Assembly: GCF_041146795.1 (NCBI RefSeq)
Contig: NC_135188.1
Span: 1,086,919 to 1,150,918 of the forward strand
From: Maylandia zebra
Lineage: Eukaryota; Chordata; Actinopteri; Cichliformes; Cichlidae
Length of the DNA stretch: 64,000 nucleotides
Direction: 5' to 3'
The notes under the pieces are model-generated. The model did no database searches and was not told the DNA's origin. It saw only the letters and a list, made by a program, of their open reading frames with translations. The first letter of the stretch is position 1. Every line of letters begins with the position of its first letter. The position numbers and the translations under genes are program-made. This document shows positions 1 to 56,109 of this stretch, piece by piece.

Positions 1-159
1 AAATATTTAGCTTTGTTGTTATTCGCATTTGCAAGTCATGATCGTTTATTCTTGTTATTCTTTGAACAATCACTAACCTGCATTATGTACCTTTCAGGAT
101 TCTCACTCACAGACTGTTCGTTCTGGCACAAACTCATCAGATTGCTTCCACTTTTTCAG

Positions 160-5310
<5,151 letters not shown>

Positions 5311-6789
5311 TCTTTTATTTGTTGTCTTTTACTGAAGTGTGTGAGTTGTACCCTCAGTGAGGCTGACGCTGTCCTGCGTCAGTAACACACATTAAGCTGC
5401 AGTCCCTGTGTTTGCAGCCACATCAGTGAAGTTTCTCTCTTGTGCAGGAGTTACCTGTAAACAGAACGCAGTCGTTTTCAAATCATTAGCATCCTACATT
5501 TTATTGAATGCAGTAGTTTGATGATTTTCAATTTTATGTCAGTAAAATGTTTCCAAAACGTTGGGAGGTCTTTTTTTCAGTATGCACGTGGGAACAAGGA
5601 CGCCCACTTCTGCAGTGCGTTCGCTTTTTCTGCGTTTCGCTCGCTTGGTGTCGGATTTTATCCTCTCAGCTTTGTCATGTTTGTTTGGGTGGATGCCAGG
5701 CCGAGACTGTGGGCTTCCATACAAAGAAGAAGATCTAGATGCCGGTTCTTCATCCTTACTTCTGAATGGCCTGTTCTCTCTGAGGTGCAGTTTGTATATA
5801 TATGTAAATATGACCCTTGACCTGTCAAACTGGTGGCTGTAGCTGTGAGACTGAAGGCTAAGCTGTTATTAGATGTGCCAAGGCGGCTCAGTCAAGGACA
5901 TTTAATGTTCAGGCTGTGGCTTCCTGGCTGTAGCGCTCAGTTATGAAGGTTAAGGAGATCCTCTTTTCTTTAGGTGTCACACACAAAGCCAGAGTAAAAT
6001 TCATTTCCAGGGCACCGAGATGACGACAGGAGCCACATTTTAAATAATCACAGCGTGCTGCAGAGTCCTACAGTGTGCTCTTTGTTATTGCCTCTGTGTG
6101 GTGCAGAGAGTCAGGCTCAGAAGAAATGCCAAACACACGAGGGGGAGTGTTTCCAACATGATCCAGAGGCTTAGTTCAGCTGTTTCGTCAAGTTCTAAAT
6201 TCCCTCGGCAGATCTTCACATTGACTTGGTTCCTTTACCGTGACTCTATTTTTAGAGTTTGTACACAAAGATCCACATTTCATCATGCAAAGCTCGTCTG
6301 TTGGACATCTTCACAGGATCAAGACATCAGAGGCTGCTCGTCTTTCATCTTCAGAAACAGCGACAGCCTTCGAGTGAGAAATACAACGAAATATTTGTTC
6401 CTACACCGACTCGATATTTTACCTGTTAAACATTGCAGTGAATGAGCTTCTGTAAACTGAGAATGGCTTCTGTGGACCACCGTTCTCCTTCGCAGTGATG
6501 ACAGGTTATTTTCTGTGCCCCACAGAGATAATCTCTGCTGATACAGTTTCACTGGCACATGGGACTGTCTGTCAGACTGAGGTTTACACAATGCTGCCTG
6601 GCTCTGGCTTTCTTCTTTTTGATGAGGGATTCCCACAAATCTGAACTACGTAAAAATGGTTAAAACAATAGCATAAAGGCTGAAGCACGGTTGGCTGCTG
6701 GGCTTTGACCGTCTCATTGTAATGTTTCCTGTATTTGGTTTTTGGGGCAAACTGAGCTTTTCAGATCCCAGATGCAGCCACACAGACCA

Positions 6790-7598
6790 TAGTTGTGGTC
6801 AAAAGGTTACATACAGTAATCACGGACATGGATGTCAGAGTAATTTGAGGTTTTAATGATTTCTTTGAACTTTTAAAAAACAAGAATTGGTGCACAAGTT
6901 TGGATTTATTCTGTGTTTTCCTTAACCCCCGCCCCAAATAACATTAGGTTAAATGTCCCTTAGCAAAATCTGTCCAACCATCGTGGTCTCCTTCTTAGGG
7001 CCTCCAGTACTACTCACAGCAAAACAGCCCCAGAGCATAATGCTACTACCACCATGCTTGACTTTTGATCTTTTGGAGAAGGCATTTGGTTTGTCCATGT
7101 GTACGCCTGCAAATTTCAACTGCACTTTAAGGCTTCGATTATGCAGCAGTGGCTTCTGTCTTGGTCGGGATCCTCTCAGTCTGTGTGAAACTTGTTTTGA
7201 CTGTGGACAGTGACGCTGGTGTTCCAGCGGTTTCGAGTTCATGACACACTTTAACCCTGGTGGTTTCTGGGCTGTTCCTGAACATCCTCTCAGCGGAGGG
7301 CGACAGCTTGGCTGGTCTTCCTCAGCAAAGTGGTGACATATCCAAATAACTGGTACTTTTGTCCAGTTGTTTGTGTTTGATCTGCAGCTGTTCTGATGTA
7401 GCTCTGTGATGCTTCTCTGATGGACCGTCCCAAAACCCCAACTTCAAATTTACTGACTATGTTTAAAAGGAAACCCACCAGGCCGTGATGAGTGGTGAAA
7501 TATGCAGCCAGAGTTATGCCCGAGGCTCCAAAGGTGTCTTATGAAGGTGGGTCTTGATTTGATTTTACATGTGCGTATGTATGCTTTGACCCTGTGTG
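6790..7598 (-). mobile_element. Tc1/mariner relic with internal deletion
   Basis: The left end carries GTTGTGGTCAAAAGGTTACAT after a TA. The right end carries the matching inverted sequence, GCGTATGTATGCTTTGACCC. Between them, the minus strand at 6949-7242 encodes transposase pieces: KFAGVHMDKP, then KHGGSSIMLWGCFAVSSTG. The region between these two motifs in complete Tc1 transposases is missing, and the ends have drifted, so the copy is inactive. Confidence 0.8.
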
Positions 7599-7758
7599 GA
7601 TGACAGAAAATCCTACATTCAAACTTGTTTTGTAACGATTTTAAGGACGTATGCATCTTTCATGACCTTTTAGCATTAACAGTGGAAGAAACCACCTCTT
7701 TCCTGTTACCTGTTTGACGTCTGTATCTGTAACAGGTTTTAGACACTGTGGCACCCAA

Positions 7759-7766
<8 letters not shown>

Positions 7767-7792
<26 letters not shown>

Positions 7793-7906
7793 GTTCTTCC
7801 TCTACACCCCCCCCCCCCAATTTTTTTGCACATGTCAGGCTACATTTCATTGTGTGTTATACTTGTATAACTATGATGCATGTGACAAATAAAGAACCTT
7901 GAACCT
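7767..7906 (+). repeat. TA repeat, C run and retroposon-like tail
   Basis: A TA repeat at 7767-7790 is followed by a run of twelve C at 7807-7818. The sequence then ends in ACAAATAAAGAACCTTGAACC, which looks like the 3' end of a fish LINE. The class is not resolved. Confidence 0.45.
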
Positions 7907-9487
7907 GTGGGTCGGGGTTGTACAGAGCAGGCGATTAAACCCCATCAGCCTCATGGTGCAGAGACTCGTCTGATGCTGTTCGGTCATTTTGGTCTCGTTG
8001 TTGAGAGAAAATGCTGCAGACCTTCTGATGCAATACAAAGGTTGCTTTAAAATAAGGTGAATCTACGTTTTGTTGTCATGTTTCTAAGCTGGTCAACCCC
8101 TCATTGATGCACGGTGGAAAACCATCAGAGACACTGGGACCACTGTTTACATTCTGATTGTTTTTCATGGTTCCAGTGATGTCGAGCATATGGTGCCTTG
8201 CACCATTAAAGCCAAAGCTATCTTTGCCCTCATACTGACAGAAGGCTATTTTGGAGGTTAGTGTGTGGGGAGAGATATGTCAGCTGTTCAGCACTATGCT
8301 CCATAACAGCAGGAAAAAAAGAGAAAGCACTATAGCCTGTCAACTTTGGGAACTGGGATGCACAAGGAGGCATGGACACGCTCTTTGGTGGATTAAATGC
8401 ATCTTGTTAACCTTAAAGGCTCTGTGAGAAACAGCACAGCACTCCCAAAGGATCAGTGGCCACGCTGGAGGTTTCATCCAGCTCGTGTTTGCTTTGGATA
8501 AAGTAGTTTTGCTTTTTTGAAACAGGTGCAGAAACAGTGCATGCAGGCATGTGTTCGTCCTATAGATCACCTGCTTAGTTTGAGAGCTGGTGCATTGGTG
8601 CAGGTAAGCTTATGTATTCTTCTTTAATTTGGAAATGTGTATAGAAATGATATTTTTTATTTTTGCAGTTGAATATAGCCAACAAGAAACCCTGTTGAAT
8701 AGAGTATCACTGGAATATAGTTGAATTATATTGCAGAGTTGTATTAAGCTGGTTTGCTGTATTGCTCTGAAAGGATTTCAGTTTTTATTTCTCTGGTGTT
8801 TATTTTGCAGAATAGATTTTAATAGGCTTATGATAAAATATTAGGTAATCTAGATAACTGGTTCCAAAGACAGTGGCGTGTGTGACGCATCATAAAATAC
8901 CATTTTAGCTGTAGGTAATGTAATGGAGCAGACTGGCCTATGCTTGGAGCGCTGCTGGGAGGAGCTGGCGTGTTTGATGATCTCAAATATCATATCAATC
9001 GGTCGATCGCTTGTTGGCTTTTCAGAGCTTTCCCTTCCTCTGAGTTCAGCTCATGTTGCCTTATGGAGGTTTGATCACAGCTGAGTCTATATTGGTGGGG
9101 ATGAACTCAGCCAAGTGCGGTGACAGAGATTACTCTGCTCTTCATTACTGACTGGCACGCCATCACAGGGATCAACAACATGAGACACTGATGCCATGTA
9201 TATCAGTTTGATGGGGTTACCATTTTGGACGTTGTGGTTTGATGGTTAGCCTGAAAGGAATTAATCTGTTTTTGCAATGATGTCCAAAAGATTTAAGCAC
9301 TCATGCAGAAATCAGTAATGTCTGTACCCCTGAACTGTGAGCTGAATGAGTTCGTGGAAAAGCTGATTTCTCTTTTTGTAACACGGTTAGACAACATATC
9401 ATGACTCAGGGTCACCTCGGGTACGTTTGTATTTGCAGCCTGCTGACTGTGATAGAAAACAAACTTCTCCAGTCAAGAACAAGAGAC

Positions 9488-48121
<38,634 letters not shown>

Positions 48122-48560
48122 CGCCACGATGCCAAAGTTACCATCGTCTTTCTCAACGAAGAAGAAAACCTGCAGCTGCAACGACGTGTCGGTGCAGCAG
48201 TTTGTGCTTCAAGTGTTGCTCTGTGTCTGCCAACCTGGAGCCCGGTTAGAAAAACGTTTGATTTTTAAAAGTTGATGCGTCTTAATGAGTTGCTTCTGTG
48301 TTCGATTGTGTTTTATAGTCTGGGGATTTATTTTGTGCGTATCAGGGATAACGTGTGATCACATAAGGTGTGCACGGTGCTGCTGCATGAGCTGGAAAGT
48401 TGATCAAAATGTTGTTTTGCTCCTCTGGCAGACGGACGGACATGCTTGGCTTTGCAGTTCTGTCTCCGTAAAACTTATTTAACGCAGTATTTTATGTGAA
48501 GCTTTACAGGAGTTAGTCGATTAAATCATTATTAAACAACTCAAAGTGCTCAGTCGTTGT
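48122..48560 (+). terminator. obscn: Obscurin 3' UTR and polyadenylation signals
   Basis: Two ATTAAA hexamers at 48520-48525 and 48531-48536 lie about 400 bases after the stop. Just beyond is the reverse-strand AATAAA of guk1, so the two genes end within a few tens of bases of each other. Confidence 0.55.
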
Positions 48561-48570
48561 CCTAAAACTC

Positions 48571-48576
48571 TTTATT
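48571..48576 (-). terminator. guk1: guk1 polyadenylation signal
   Basis: TTTATT on the plus strand is AATAAA on the gene strand, about 530 bases past the guk1 stop. It is the first canonical signal downstream. Confidence 0.55.
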
Positions 48577-49102
48577 CTGTCTCGTTTCAGTTCAACACAC
48601 GAACATTTCAGCTCTAACACATTTTAGATTAAATCTACCACAAACGGTGATTTTCAGATGCTCTGTCGTTCATGTGCACGAGTCCATCCTGATAATATAC
48701 TCGACTAAGACTGAATTTATTTCTACTTCGGGTAGAAGTCATAGTATCTGAACACTTTCTAGATGTGGAGCTAAAGCAGATCTGTGGCAGCCTGTGAAGA
48801 CCGAACGTAGCGCTGGATGTGGCGTTTTATTCGTACCTGCTGAGCCAAATGTCAGAAATCTATGAAGTAGGACTACACACCTAATATCAGCCACTGCTTT
48901 TACTAAATCTAACACAAAGGACATGTGAGACACGTCGGTCCAGACTCTTCGTTTCCATCTGTGTGTCTGAACTGCAGCTGGATGCAGCTGAGCGTGAGGA
49001 AGAGCTTTTCTTATTTCACGTGTTCCAGTGAAGATGGAGCTTTTCCAGTCAGAGACACATCAGTGTTCCTGTCCACCTGCTGAAAGCCTGCTTATTTCCT
49101 TA

Positions 49103-52100
49103 TTATGATTTGGCCTCCTGAACTTTTTTAATTTCCTGTGGAGAGAGAGAGAGAGGTGACAAATACTTCAACCAATCATTTGATGAGTTTAAAGTAAAAG
49201 GAGCAAAGAGACTTTCTGCTTTTACTTACTTCATCCAGGATTTCTTTTAGCTCCTCGTAGGCCTTTTCTAAGTCGTCGTTGATGATCACAGCATCAAACA
49301 CTCCGGGCTCCTTACCTAGAAATTAAATCAAATTGCAATAATTGGCTTTGCATTCGGGATCACGTTCCGCCGGAAATGATGGGAAACTTACTGAGCTCCA
49401 TGTCGACGCGTGCCGCTTCCAGACGTTTCTGTAAACTCTCCTCTGTTTCCGTCTGCCTGTCCCTCAGACGTTTTTCCTGAGAGACGACAGAACAATCACA
49501 GCACCTACCTGTAACTGGGCACTGCTTCTTACTACCAGGTGAAGTCTTGTCACACTTTTAAAGCACGCTCAAAGTGCAAATATGAAGAAATAATACATCT
49601 TAAAAGCGCAAGAAAAGAATCGATATATGCTGTGGATTAATCACAATAAAAGGATTTACCAACGCGTCCATAGATGGAGGCTGGATGGAGACGTAGATGG
49701 GGTTCAGGTCGGTCTCTTTGATCCGCTTCACCCCCTGGATATCCACGTCCAGGATGCAGATCAGGTTTTTGGCTCGCACGTCTTCCACAGAAGCCTTACT
49801 GAACAAACAGGAGTCAAATAAGCCGTGCCGTTCACGTGAGCAGAAACATCCAAGCAGGTACTGAATGTAATTTTGTGCTTCTCACACGAAGTGACTGGTA
49901 AGAGCATAAGAGGATCGCTGCACTGATCCGAGCTGCTCAGACTCAGAGAGTGAGCGTTATCTTCAGAACAAGAGGAAGAGATTGAATGTGACACAAGGTG
50001 CTGAGCCGCAGCGTTGCTCTTTTTGACCTAATGGGGGTTAAAGCTCCATCTGTCACCAGACTATTATGTAGCCGCTTGATCCTTGTTACTAAGCCCACAG
50101 TGTGACATTTATGTAAGGCTCGGTCTTCATTTCTAATGACTTAAGTTCAGCCTGTATGAGGACACTGATATCTTATTGTATTTTCAGCAGAAATGCGTTT
50201 GGTTTGATCAGTCAAACCCTGAATCCTGGGTGTGGAGCGTCAGGCAGGACCAGCCCACTGGATCACTTTGGAAAATGTAAAGAAAGCTTCAGACTTTTCT
50301 CCAGTGTCACAGCTTTTCCTACTGATTTCCACTCACACTCGCTGCATAATTCAATTATAGATTTCTGTCATTTCAGACATTTTCTTCTCACAGTTTAGGC
50401 CCAACGAGACGATTTCTTTCATTTACTGCAGCTGCATTTCTGTAGCATGTAGTCAGACTCTGACACACTGTTGACATCGTGGCTCTTTTTCTTACATTAA
50501 GATGTCTCATTGATTAAATGTGTCGGTAATTCTCTGCACAGAAAGACTGTGCGTGGCTCGTGACGTAAAACGAGCTTCACGTCCCTGCAAATGTTTCCTC
50601 AGCAAAGTTTGATCAGTTCTGCTTTTAAATAAACTCAGTTCAAATGAAATCGCGCGAGATTAGAAGCTGTCGCGTCAGAGCGGTTTGCACACGCAGTGTT
50701 ACAGAGAGCGGGTTAACTCGGGGCTAGCCCCCCTCTGAGAATATGCATGCAAGTCATAGTGTTTATGAATCTGCGTGAAATATCTCACACATATCCATTT
50801 ACCTTGTTCCATACATGTTGCCAGAAAACTCAGCGTGCTCAATGAACTCTCCTTTGTCGATACCCTCCTGCATGGCCTCCCTCGTTGTGAAGTGATAGTC
50901 TGTGGGGAGCAACGTGTGGAGTGAATCGAGCTCTGCGTGGAAAACGATCTATCAAAGCAAAATCAAGCAGGAGCTCACTACAGTGTAGCAAAGCTGTCAC
51001 GGTGTAACAGCCTGTCACAGCTGATCACGCGTGTCGGAGCCTAATTTCAACTGGGATTGTCATTCTCCACGTGTGTCCACACGCGACCCACAGACCCACA
51101 CAGGGCAGTTTCAAAAGCAAACACGTTACTACGAAGCAATCATTACATGACAACATGAAGGAGTCAGACTGAAGCATCAGTTTGGAGAGAAACACTGTAA
51201 AACAACGAGATAATAAGCACGAGAACAGGTCACGGGGATTTAAACAGCGCAAAGTGCGGATATTTCTGCTCATGTTAAAATCCTCGTTTATTAAAAGTTG
51301 GAAACCTGTTCATCACTCAGTATTAGTTTAAAGGACCTCGACTAAAGAATGCAATAAAATGGATGCAACAAGTTCTAAAAGGATTTTAAAAATAACCTTT
51401 TGTTCTCCTGCATGTTGCCAATGGTTGTTTGCATCTTGCCTATCGGGAAAAAGAGGAAATGGGAACACCAGTGTGGATCTAAAGACGTGTGGGAGTGGAA
51501 ATGGGAATCACTGCTGAGGCATCACAGGGGGCTATTTTCAAAAGCTTGTTACTCCAAAGTGTAAACTGTCGCGTCTTCCTGAGGTCATTGTACTTTTTAA
51601 AAATATATATATTTACATGATTTTCAATTTTTTGACCAGTTCCTATTAATCCAATCACAACGTGCCAGGATGATGAAAGTAACCCCCATCCATCTGCGGT
51701 AAAAATACACTGTGATCAGGAATCACACTGAGATCACCTTCATCTGTGGTTTCTGATTCATTTGGACATGAGGCTGACATTTCTATGTCCTCAGAGGATA
51801 AGACGGCTGCTACGGGCAGTAAAGTAGCCCCCAGAAGCATGGGGAGCTTGTTCAGTCCTATGGAGAAAACAAAAAAGGCACAGAGAGCTTTATCCCAAAC
51901 CAAGGGAGCCTCACAGGGTGGCAAACCAGTCCTGCAGTTCACTTGGGAGTAAGAAGTGCTGTGGGTGTGGAGTGGGTGGGGGGAGGCTAGGAAACAAAAT
52001 GAAAAGGAGCTTGTTTGTCAGATTCTCCACTTTTCTCCACTTTTATCTCAGCTCTGCAAGCTTAAATCCAGATGCAGGGCTGATGTTTTGTGATTGATCC

Positions 52101-52474
52101 TAACACAACGTGAAAGCACTAAACATGAGCACCCACTTAGAAAGTGCCAGCAAAAAGCCGGGTTTCACTCATAAGTGTTGTACCTTTGCCATCTTCTTCT
52201 CCTGGTCGAGGGTTTCTCGTCGTGTCTGCGGGGAAAGAATTGCAAAAACATCAGTGTCAACTTTACAGCCGGTACTGGCAGGTGCAGAATTAGGCTGCTG
52301 CTTCCTCCTCAGACAGGACGTTTTGCAAAGGAAGCAGAGCATCAGTTGGCACAAAAACGTACGTGAGACGCTGAATCCAAAGACTCCTTCGTGCTCTTTC
52401 ATCAGCCTCTTCAACAGAGTGCTCTTCCCTGCTCCAGAGGGGCCACTCAGCACCACGGGCCTCGGTCCCGACAT
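49103..52474 (-). CDS. guk1: Guanylate kinase 1
   Basis: Cytosolic enzyme that phosphorylates GMP or dGMP with ATP to give GDP or dGDP. Seven coding exons on the minus strand: 52363-52474, 52184-52225, 50803-50899, 49660-49798, 49392-49476, 49230-49315, 49103-49135. The sum is 594 bases, 197 residues plus stop, the length of the human protein as I recall it. The P-loop [14 protein letters not shown] lies directly after the start ([10 protein letters not shown]). The GMP-binding region [17 protein letters not shown] spans exons 1-3. Then [26 protein letters not shown] and [10 protein letters not shown] follow, with the lid arginines in [17 protein letters not shown], then [13 protein letters not shown]. 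The start was chosen at 52474 because the exon begins just upstream after an acceptor (CTCTTAG). A 5' UTR exon must lie further right and was not found. Confidence 0.96.
51738..51857 (-). other. guk1: Candidate 120-base cassette exon inside guk1
   Basis: On the guk1 strand this has a strong acceptor (TTTTTTGTTTTCTCCATAG) and a usable donor (GAAG, then GTGATC). It is 120 bases, open in the phase that joins guk1 exons 2 and 3 (phase 1 on both sides), and encodes 40 residues including [16 protein letters not shown]. Inclusion would place a hydrophobic insert in the GMP-binding region. No transcript evidence is available here; a chance open exon is possible. Confidence 0.35.
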
Positions 52475-52478
52475 CGTC

Positions 52479-54447
52479 CTAAGAGCCACGGACGGACGCA
52501 GACGGGGGAAGAGGGATGTCTTAGAGATTTGTACAGACCAACACGTTTCACAGGCGGTGAGCTATGGTGTCTTTCAGGTGCTTTACCTTAATAATCTCCC
52601 TTTTTCCTGTGAATCGCTGCTCCTGGCAAAAATCTCAGCTATCCCGTTTGCTCGTCGTAGGTGCCGTGAGGCTAAATCTTTTGATCCAAGCTTCTCGACA
52701 CACCGTGGGGTTAAAAGCAGGCTGTTCCTCTCGTATCGCTGCTGTTGCAATCTAAGAATTAATTGACATTAATTTCTGTGTCCTTAATTAAAGCATCAAA
52801 ATGCGTCCACGTCCTAATTGCTGACTGGTTAGACAGCCAGAGGCCTGGAGGTTAACACTAAGGATGTCTGTTAATGAAGCCGCGAGGGGTCAGTCAGCTG
52901 GGATAATTGGATCTGAGCCAGGTGGCGCTCAAGGTCCAGGACAGGTGAGTCGTTTACCTAAAGACCGGATGAATCCCGTTAACAGAATTACTTAATAACA
53001 CAAAAATCTTCCCCAGCAGCAGGTTTACTCGGCACCTTGACTGAATTGATCAGTTCGAGCACTCTTTCATTCGCACACCAGCTGACTGCTGATGGGACCT
53101 CATCTACAGTTACATAGTTACTGAGGTAACTGCTGTTGGAGCGAACACACGAGCAGGAGGATAATCCACGGTCTGTTTATCACTATTAACACTTAGTTCT
53201 CATCATTTCATTTCCTGAAAAGATAACAACAGCTTATCTATTATTGTTTATTAACATCTTAACTCTGCACCCTTCCTTCCTAATTCAAAGAGCAGACACT
53301 GAATTTTCACTCTTTCACTCTATACTCATATAACAGAGCTGTTTTCTAATAAATGTGTCTGTATGTGCATGTAGGTATGTGTGTGTACGTGTATATGTAT
53401 GTGTGTTATGTATGGGTGTATCCGTATTTGCGCATGCGTGTGTATAACTTGTGCACAAGCATCTTTAGATACTTACATTATTGTGCATTACGCACAACGG
53501 AGAGATGCCAAACTGTGTTTCATTGTTCTTCTAACAGTGACAATAAAGAGCTAATCTATTCTATTCTATTCTATTCTAATGTTTTACTCTCGTTTTCTTC
53601 GAGTTTTATTGATCTTACCTTTTGTCAGAGCGTCTCTGTGTGTGTCGTCTGTGTCGGAGGGACGTGGAGTAACAGATGATTGTGTGCGTGTGTGTGTGCG
53701 CGTGTGTGTCACACCGACTCTGTCAGTCTGGATTATCACCGCCTCCCTTCAGCTCACTAACCAATCACGTCGGGGCATGCTGACTTGTTTTGAGAAACAC
53801 ACTCTGCCGTCCAAGTCTAACATAAATGTTTCATTTTTATTAGAATCTGATCAAATGACATTTACCTGGCTGCTGTACATTCAGGTTATACTAGGTTAAC
53901 TATATTTTTCTTGATGATTAATTATTTGAATAAATAAAAGTTTTATGTGATATAAAATTATTGCTTCGTGTTTGTTGAGGATGAAGAATCTTTGTTTCTG
54001 AGTGTTTCGGGTCTTTCTTGGTCCTGTGTGTGTACTGCATGCAGACTTTGTTTCACAACCCCGCTCACTTCAATACGTGTGCATTAATTTTTGCCCGTCA
54101 GAAACTGGACTCGTCTCTTGCTCCACTCTACGGCGGAGGCGCATTGCTCTTTTACGTCTCTCTGTGATGTGTCTGAACCTAAGTGGCCTTGCAGTAAAGG
54201 CTCAGAATAGCAGGCTTTAGAGTCTTTCAACTCCAGATGAGCTGCGATGGGCTCTGCCTGGCTAATCCCGCAGCGACCCACTTCTTAAAGGGCGCACACA
54301 CGCCATCATAAGGCTGTCGACAAACGGCAACAACACAGGAATGCACGCCATTCACGCCTCGGCCCACACCTGCGGCAGGTGCAGCAGATACTCTTTAGGT
54401 GTTCACAGTTAAAAGCTTTCAGGAAACAACCGCCTTTAGACACAGAT
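52479..54447. other. guk1 upstream region and rnf220 downstream spacer
   Basis: About 2 kb with no recognisable coding exon. It should contain the guk1 promoter and first exon, which I cannot place. A LINE-like tail with a TATTC repeat occupies 53340-53580. Confidence 0.5.
53340..53580 (+). repeat. LINE-like 3' tail with TATTC repeat
   Basis: A TG-rich stretch leads into TGTGTTTCATTGTTCTTCTA, GACAATAAAG and a (CTATT)n tail, typical of fish LINE 3' ends. Confidence 0.5.
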
Positions 54448-54453
54448 TTTATT
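54448..54453 (-). terminator. rnf220: rnf220 polyadenylation signal
   Basis: AATAAA on the gene strand, about 560 bases past the stop codon. The span 54454-55016 is the likely 3' UTR. Confidence 0.5.
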
Positions 54454-55016
54454 TTAGTAATGTTGATAAAATTAGATTTGAGTGATCCTATACAAAGAAA
54501 TACGCCAATAACAAAGACAGAACAAGTCCCCATGTGATGATTATTACTGTAAATGTTTCCAACCTACAAGAGCTAAACAAAGAATAAGTGATCTAAGCAA
54601 AGACAAACTCTGTACAGTAAAGTCTGCTAGTCAACATCCTATACACACACCACTCCAAACATACATACACAAAATTATGTACATGTGCTTTGCAGTTCAA
54701 TCATCTTTCCATAAAACAGAAAAAAAAGATTTTTTTTAAAAATCGATAAATAGTCTCAAAGCATTTTTTTCTCAGTGCCTGAGCTCTCAGATGGTTTCAG
54801 AGGTTTCTTCTGATCTGCTGGACGATGCAGTAGAAACACGGATATTGTACAGGTCAGAGGTCGCACTCAGTTAGTAGCTGTTAGGAGAACAACGATGGTA
54901 AGAAGGAGGAAAAGGAAGAGGGACGGGAGAGGGGAAAGGTGGGCTTGCATGACAGGCCAGCTGCCCAACAAGTCCAAGCCTGATTGGTCAAAACAGAAGA
55001 AATCCCTGAAAGTGAG

Positions 55017-56039
55017 TCACAGGTAAACTCGCCTCAGGTCTCCAGGTGAGGTGATGGTGTTGCACTGAGGACACAGCTTCTTTGCTCCCTTTGAAAAAGA
55101 ACGGTGAGACTTTTATTACAGACTTTTACTTCGTTCTGGATGTTTTGCATCATTTTTACGTTCAGCTTTTTACCAGCGTTCGAAGCCAACACTCCTCACA
55201 GTGAACATGCCAGCACTGGATGGAGGTGAGCGGCGTTGTGTAGGTGTCCTGCACACAGGAACAGGCACAATACAGGTGAGCAACGTTTACCTGCAGTGCG
55301 ACAAAGCTGCCACTAGGTGTCCACATGTAACTACAATCAGAGCTTTGGAGGAAGCGACTTGAATGTTTGTTGGGATTATCTCTCATTTATTCATCTCATT
55401 CATCCCACTGTGATATTTTACTTTGTAACTGATTTTTAAAAATAATTTTTTTAAAATCACAACAAAATATTTAACTTAGAAAAAAAGCCATGCAAAAAAT
55501 CTGTTCATTACTAATTAATTATATATTTCCAATAATTACTTACATTTTTACATGTAAAATAACAGAAACAAATAAATTGTCTCAGACTGGGGTCGACTTT
55601 GAAGAGCAGCGTGTGGTGCATTTGGGCTAAATAAATATTTGAGTGAATAATTGTTCAGTGTTTTGATTCTTTCCGTGTAAAATGGGTCAGTATTTAAAGG
55701 AATAAATGTCGCAGAGCTTTATCAGATGCAAACTGTAATATTTGTCGTGTGTATCAAACAGTATTAAGGTCATCTGCAGTACAGTCTGATCATACGAGGG
55801 GTCGCAGACAAACATTTTCCATAAAAATATTACTGTATTTATTACGTTAATGAAGAAACAAACATACACCAACAGTTTGAAATTGTGCTCTTTTCTCTTT
55901 TGCTTTAATTTGCCTCCACACTCACCATGCAGATGAGACATTTAAATCTGTCTCCTTTAGACAGCTGTTTCTCCAAGTCCCGTATCCGAGCCTTAAGTGC
56001 ATCTAATGTTGTCAGCGTGGAGTCCTCCGAGAGCCTGTG

Positions 56040-56109
<70 letters not shown>

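Larger units (their letters stand above)
5311..9438. other. Intergenic stretch between iqca1 and obscurin
   Basis: About 4.1 kb with no convincing coding exon: the open frames are short and show no known domain. The proximal part probably holds the iqca1 3' UTR, but I see no AATAAA or ATTAAA in the first 800 bases after the stop. The middle holds a Tc1 relic, a TA repeat and a C run. The obscurin promoter should lie at its right end if the leader exon at 9439-9527 is right. I found no TATA box that I would defend. Confidence 0.6.

Noticed and set aside
8340..8570. Minus-strand open frame of 76 codons with a transposase-like look
   Set aside because: Only a weak resemblance (WPLILWECCAVS) and no inverted ends found; not enough to call an element.
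51746..51952. Plus-strand open frame ([20 protein letters not shown]...)
   Set aside because: No splice or start context of its own. It mirrors the minus-strand candidate exon, which has proper acceptor, donor and phase.
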